From contig CAITYI010000219.1 of the NCBI GenBank assembly GCA_903896585.1, positions 1 to 18,483 on the forward strand: a stretch of DNA of 18,483 bases, given 5' to 3'. The translations under genes were made by a program, and so were the position numbers. Shown here piece by piece: positions 15,356-18,483 of the stretch (its first letter is position 1; each line of letters starts with the position of its first letter). A model generated the notes under the pieces. It saw nothing but the letters and a program-made list of their open reading frames with translations. It searched no databases and was not told the origin of the DNA. This DNA is from an uncultured bacterium. GTDB lineage: Bacteria; Actinomycetota; Actinomycetes; S36-B12.

Positions 15356-15684
15356 CTAGTCAAAGATGAGGACACTTCTCGCCCCTTCCCCAGCCTTGAG
15401 CTGATCGATGCCTCATTGATGTGGTCAGGACTGATGCGATCACCAATCACTTCATCAAGGAGGTGGTCACCGGTACCGATCACCACACCCGCCGCTTCAT
15501 GTCCCAAAATCGCGGGGAAAGGAACCAACTTCCGTTTTCCATCGAGGGCGTTCATATCTGATGCGCACAACCCGCTGGCCACAATTTTCACCAGCAACTC
15601 CCCGTGGCGAGGGTCACCTATCTCCACATCCTCAATCACTATTCGTTGATTGACTCCGTGTGCAACGGCTGCCTTCATGTGCAT
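15356..15684 (-). pseudogene. Zinc-dependent alcohol dehydrogenase remnant (internal deletion plus frameshift)
   Basis: Starting at ATG 15684 (or the ATG two codons later, 15678) the product is a good MDR-family N-terminus. It includes VASGLCASDMNALDG with the catalytic-zinc Cys and ILGHEAAGVV with the His-Glu pair. After GDR (near 15437-15445) it jumps directly to a C-terminal sequence SPDHINEA, so about 250 codons are missing. These include the structural-zinc lobe and the Rossmann domain. One base is lost near 15410. In the next frame the end is a perfect ADH tail, IDQLKAGEGARSVLIFD, then TAG at 15356-15358. The gene is dead and lies divergent from iclR, which may once have controlled it. 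Confidence 0.85.
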
Positions 15685-15751
15685 GGACACCGGTGGTGCC
15701 TTTCTCCAGGAGGGGAAATTCTCTGCTGGTATGGTCAAATTCGCCGAATTG

Positions 15752-15944
15752 CTGCAATCATGCAACAACTGTTGCAAAATAGCCGGCAAGAGATCTTAAA
15801 TCTGCCACTTTGCCAAATTGAAATCTGAGCTTCACATGACGCAACGAGTTCAGTCGGTGGAGCGAGCTTTGGCCCTGCTGGAGGCGGTCGCATCCAGTGA
15901 ATACCCCATGTCGGTCCCTGAACTTGCAGCCACGGCAGGTGTGA
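15752..15944 (+). repeat. Right copy of the 193-bp direct repeat (partner 441-633)
   Basis: It is in the same orientation as 441-633, with four mismatches and no gaps. Here the repeat is continuous with the whole iclR gene, so this is the parental or complete end. The left boundary falls 68 bp upstream of the divergent ADH remnant; the right boundary is inside the HTH codons of iclR. Confidence 0.93.
15761..15801 (+). promoter_or_regulatory. iclR promoter with overlapping palindromic operator candidate
   Basis: The 16-bp palindrome TGCAACAACTGTTGCA (15761-15776) overlaps TTGCAA (15772-15777), a -35-like box. TTAAAT (15796-15801) follows after 18 bp as the -10. The iclR ATG is 35 bp further on. 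IclR-family proteins bind short palindromes in their own promoters, so autoregulation and control of the divergent ADH remnant are plausible. The same site is conserved in the left repeat. Confidence 0.55.
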
Positions 15945-16597
15945 ACCGTGCCACGGCCTGGCGGCTGATGAACACCCTCGAGTTCTTCGATCTTGTGAAT
16001 AAAGATGCCCGTTCTGGTCGATTCAGCTTGGGAGCAGGAGCGCTGAGAATCGCAGCCGCAGCCGCAGCCGATATTGGCGGTTGGGCACAGTTAGTTTGCT
16101 CGGAGTTAGAAGAAGTCTCGAGAGTCACGGGTGGAAATGCATTTCTCGAAATCAATTCACGTGGAGAACTCATTGTGATTGACGAGTGTCGAGCACCCTC
16201 ACTGATTCAAATTGACATTGCGGGCATGAAGGTCCCACATCACTGTGCATCTGTGGGAAAGCTCTACCTTGCTTCTTTGTCAGAAGACATGCTCGATGAC
16301 TATTTGAGCAAGCCACTCACGGCTGAGTCACCCGAATCGATCACAGATCCGAAAGTGCTCCGCCAAGAAATCGATCAAGCCAAGAAATCTGGAATTGCCT
16401 TTAACTTCCGAGAGCACCGTGTGGAGTGGTGTGGAGTCTCTGTGGCCGTTAAGAATGAACAGGGACGTGATCTCGCCTATGTCAATGCAACTGTGTCGAG
16501 TCACCTGGTGAGCCGCGAGGAACTACATGCTTTTGCGCCATTCATGAAAAGCATTGCTCAGCGGATGTCGGATCGACTAATTCAACGAAACGGATAG
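15836..16597 (+). CDS. IclR-family transcriptional regulator
   Basis: The 253-residue protein has an N-terminal winged helix-turn-helix (residues 1-65; MSVPELAATAGVNRATAWRL spans the HTH). The IclR effector domain follows, with GELIVIDECRAPSLIQI, the VPHHCASVGKLYLASL motif and C-terminal VAVKNEQGRDLAYVNATV. I use the ATG at 15836, because IclR proteins usually begin just before QSVERAL. An in-frame TTG at 15818 lacks a ribosome site, as does the ATG, which could be translated from a short leader. It is not part of the iol operons and has its own promoter. Its target may have been the decayed ADH gene. The effector is unknown. Confidence 0.92.
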   Translation: MTQRVQSVERALALLEAVASSEYPMSVPELAATAGVNRATAWRLMNTLEFFDLVNKDARSGRFSLGAGALRIAAAAAADIGGWAQLVCSELEEVSRVTGGNAFLEINSRGELIVIDECRAPSLIQIDIAGMKVPHHCASVGKLYLASLSEDMLDDYLSKPLTAESPESITDPKVLRQEIDQAKKSGIAFNFREHRVEWCGVSVAVKNEQGRDLAYVNATVSSHLVSREELHAFAPFMKSIAQRMSDRLIQRNG

Positions 16598-16666
16598 AAA
16601 CCTGACTAGTCTCAGAACAGTTAACGCTTTCCAATATGGACGGCGTCATGAGGTCAAGGAAAACAC

Positions 16667-17047
16667 ATGAACACTGCACTGTGGATTGTCACCATTATTC
16701 TGGCACTTGCCATGGCCCTATCCGGTGGCATGAAAGCGATAGCCGGTCGGGAGAAGTTGCTCGAGAATCCGCGCATGGCGTGGACCGGAGACTTCAGCGA
16801 TGCTGCCATTCGGTCTATCGGCGGGATTGAATTCATCGGCGCCCTTGGTCTGATCCTTCCAGCGGTCACCGGAATCGCTCCGATTCTGGTCCCACTTGCA
16901 GCGGTCGGATTGGCAATTGTCATGCTCGGTGCGGCGGTTGTTCATGTTCGTCGGGGCGATGGCGCCCAAGCAGTAATTGCCCCACTCGTACTCATGCTGA
17001 TGGCCATTTTTATTGCATGGGGACGATTCGGTGAATATGCTTTTTAA
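16667..17047 (+). CDS. DoxX-like family small membrane protein
   Basis: The 126-residue protein has four predicted hydrophobic spans. The first is at residues 1-22 with the typical SGGMKAIAGREKLLENP loop after it. The others are near residues 49-66, 71-91 and 99-118. The layout and the GxxKxxG loop fit the DoxX_2/DoxX-like family, whose role is poorly defined (linked to redox or stress in some bacteria). AAGGA lies six bases before the ATG. It follows iclR by 69 bp and ends convergently 19 bp from trmB, with no obvious terminator hairpin. No function in inositol use is suggested. Confidence 0.8.
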   Translation: MNTALWIVTIILALAMALSGGMKAIAGREKLLENPRMAWTGDFSDAAIRSIGGIEFIGALGLILPAVTGIAPILVPLAAVGLAIVMLGAAVVHVRRGDGAQAVIAPLVLMLMAIFIAWGRFGEYAF

Positions 17048-17066
17048 AATCAGCATGCACCTGTAG

Positions 17067-17765
17067 TCATTCGCACCTGACAAAACGGAAGTCTGTCACT
17101 GTGCGTCCATCCTGTATTGCTCGCCGTTCATAGTGGGTAATAGGTCGATCAGGTCTATTTACAATTCCACCGGACCATCTAGGTGCATAATTCGGTTGCT
17201 CAAATAAGCCAGTGATGCAGTCTGCATAATCCTGCCAATCGGTTGCAATATGCCAAAATCCTTGTGGTACCAAGCGTGAATTGAACAGGTTCATGATGGC
17301 AGGCTGAACAATTCGTCGTTTATGGTGCCTAGATTTTGGCCAGGGATCGGGGAACAGGGTGTAAATGCCGGAAATTGAATCGGGAGCAATCATGTGTTCG
17401 AGTACGGCAATGGAATCAGTTTCCATCACTCGAATGTTTTTTAGTCCACGCGTGTGAATCTCACCCAGCAGATTGCCAACTCCAGGCGTGTGGACATCAA
17501 TGGCGAGAAATGAATACTCCGGGTTGGCCTCGGCCAAGGCAATTGAGGAGACACCGTTACCGAATCCAATATCTATGAACAGCGGGGACTTTAACTCTGG
17601 CCAGAGATATGTTGACCGCAATGATCTATTTGTGAACGTTAAGAGATTCTCACCGCCATAGATCAGCCCATTGCGCTGTGACGGAGTGATCCGGCTGCGC
17701 CGGGGTTTAAATGTACGTATTCCACTACTGAGTACTGAGTTTGTGGGGAGCGACGGGTCAGACAT
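17067..17765 (-). CDS. trmB: tRNA (guanine-N7-)-methyltransferase (TrmB)
   Basis: The 232-residue SAM-dependent enzyme makes m7G46 in the tRNA variable loop. The SAM site IDIGFGNGVSS is at residues 64-74, and FLAIDVHTPGVGNLL corresponds to the acidic ribose-contact strand. The signature LFPDPWPKSRHHKRRI is at residues 137-152, and the C-terminal HIATDWQDYADCI and TDFRF motifs are present. I chose the ATG at 17765, which overlaps the upstream stop by 8 bp; a TTG four codons earlier is possible. The gene is complete and coupled to the S51-like gene. It is a housekeeping gene and marks the edge of core chromosome. Confidence 0.94.
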   Translation of the reverse strand: MSDPSLPTNSVLSSGIRTFKPRRSRITPSQRNGLIYGGENLLTFTNRSLRSTYLWPELKSPLFIDIGFGNGVSSIALAEANPEYSFLAIDVHTPGVGNLLGEIHTRGLKNIRVMETDSIAVLEHMIAPDSISGIYTLFPDPWPKSRHHKRRIVQPAIMNLFNSRLVPQGFWHIATDWQDYADCITGLFEQPNYAPRWSGGIVNRPDRPITHYERRAIQDGRTVTDFRFVRCE

Positions 17766-18483
17766 GTGAAGGACCAAGTCCCGCTTCCACCAACAAATTC
17801 ACTTCGCCATTTATTCGGTACTTACGATCAGTTTCAATTCGCCAACTCGACCCCTGTCCGCGGCTGACAAACTTCCACTCGCGGGCGTTGTTTGCCGTTT
17901 CGCCATGGCTGACAAGCGCGGTATCTTCGTCGATACCAATCACTACGTTGTCTTGAGTTATTAGAGGTCTGAGGGCAAAGTCAGGAATGAATCTGGTGTA
18001 GCGATCAAAGTGGGGAATGACTCGAGCATTAAGAACCAGGCCGAGTCCTTCTTCACCACCGGCTTTGGGGTGACGAAAATCAGGGACGTAACTGCACAGC
18101 GCCATGGCTCCGGCGCTGCACCCGGCGACAGAAGCTCCGCCAACCCACTGTTCGCGGATTGCGGCCCACACCCTGGTTCCTCGGAGGGTTCGAGCAAGAT
18201 GACCCGGATTTCCTCCGGAAAGGTAAATCACGCCGGCGTCTCCAAGTGCAGTAACAAACTGCTTGTTGTCGGCATCTTCGCGGTTTCGAATATCAAGAAT
18301 AATTTGTTCCACTCCGAGTCGCTCGGCGGATTCGCTTCCTAGTTTGTGCCACCGAGCAAGGCTTCGCTCACCTTCAAGGGAGGCAGCCGTAGCAATTTGC
18401 ACGAATCGCGGTGGACGATTTTCTAGCAGCCAACTTTCCACCCCCTGCATGACCGGAAGGTATTCACCACTGCCGACTAATGC
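17758..18483 (-). CDS. Peptidase S51-like (type 1 glutamine amidotransferase-like) protein, N-terminus beyond window
   Basis: The frame is open through the right edge; the visible N-terminal end reads ALVGSGEYLPVMQGVESWLL, so the start lies outside the window. The nucleophile elbow VAGCSAGAMALCSY holds the catalytic Ser expected in S51 peptidases (dipeptidase E/cyanophycinase group). IYLSGGNPGHLARTL and VIPHFDRYTRF are the other family motifs. The C-terminal IGIDEDTALV segment is also typical. It probably hydrolyses small acidic peptides or related amides in the cytosol, but many family members are uncharacterised. Its stop overlaps the trmB start by 8 bp, forming a two-gene unit. Confidence 0.85.
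   Translation of the reverse strand, partial: ALVGSGEYLPVMQGVESWLLENRPPRFVQIATAASLEGERSLARWHKLGSESAERLGVEQIILDIRNREDADNKQFVTALGDAGVIYLSGGNPGHLARTLRGTRVWAAIREQWVGGASVAGCSAGAMALCSYVPDFRHPKAGGEEGLGLVLNARVIPHFDRYTRFIPDFALRPLITQDNVVIGIDEDTALVSHGETANNAREWKFVSRGQGSSWRIETDRKYRINGEVNLLVEAGLGPSHV

Noticed and set aside
15818..15835. TTG start giving six extra residues to IclR
   Set aside because: There is no ribosome site, and family members normally begin close to the QSVERAL segment, so the ATG at 15836 is preferred.
1..18483. tRNA, rRNA, CRISPR arrays, transposases or integrases
   Set aside because: I found no cloverleaf-like genes, regularly spaced repeats or recombinase motifs on either strand by reading.

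Overview
The window is moderately GC-rich bacterial DNA, most likely from an actinobacterium. The grounds are the Cgl0159-type aldolase beside iolB/iolC, GTG starts with purine-rich ribosome sites, a lipoprotein binding protein, and the LacI/IclR regulators. No ribosomal or marker gene is present, so the genus cannot be given.

Layout. Positions 1-384 (minus) hold the N-terminal part of a dihydropteroate-synthase-like gene. Positions 441-633 carry a 193-bp segment that recurs almost unchanged at 15752-15944. It contains the promoter, a palindrome and the first 36 codons of an IclR regulator, so the left copy is a broken gene fragment. Positions 634-933 have no convincing gene but look like structured RNA. 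A LacI-family repressor (934-1944, minus) faces two long co-directional operons. The first (2228-8964) encodes an inosose isomerase/dehydratase-like TIM barrel, IolC kinase, a Cgl0159-type aldolase, IolB isomerase, a Gfo/Idh/MocA dehydrogenase and IolD hydrolase. The second (9160-15299) encodes a sugar-type ABC importer (lipoprotein, permease, ATPase), IolG inositol dehydrogenase, an RmlD-like SDR and a PhyH-family Fe(II)/2-oxoglutarate oxygenase.

Both operons are preceded by the same perfect 14-bp palindrome, TTGGAACGTTCCAA (2199-2212 and 9056-9069), with the central CpG expected of a LacI operator. The simplest reading is one regulon for uptake and degradation of inositol or an inositol derivative. 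It runs from import, through IolG and the TIM barrel, IolD, IolB and IolC, to the aldolase. No methylmalonate-semialdehyde dehydrogenase (iolA) is in the window. The SDR and PhyH oxygenase are not part of the textbook pathway and may handle a modified inositol.

Downstream lie a zinc alcohol dehydrogenase pseudogene (15356-15684, minus), the intact iclR gene, a DoxX-like membrane protein, trmB, and an S51-like peptidase cut by the window end. The 193-bp direct repeats bracket the whole lacI-iol module plus the pseudogene. Recombination between them would remove 15,311 bp and leave an intact iclR gene.
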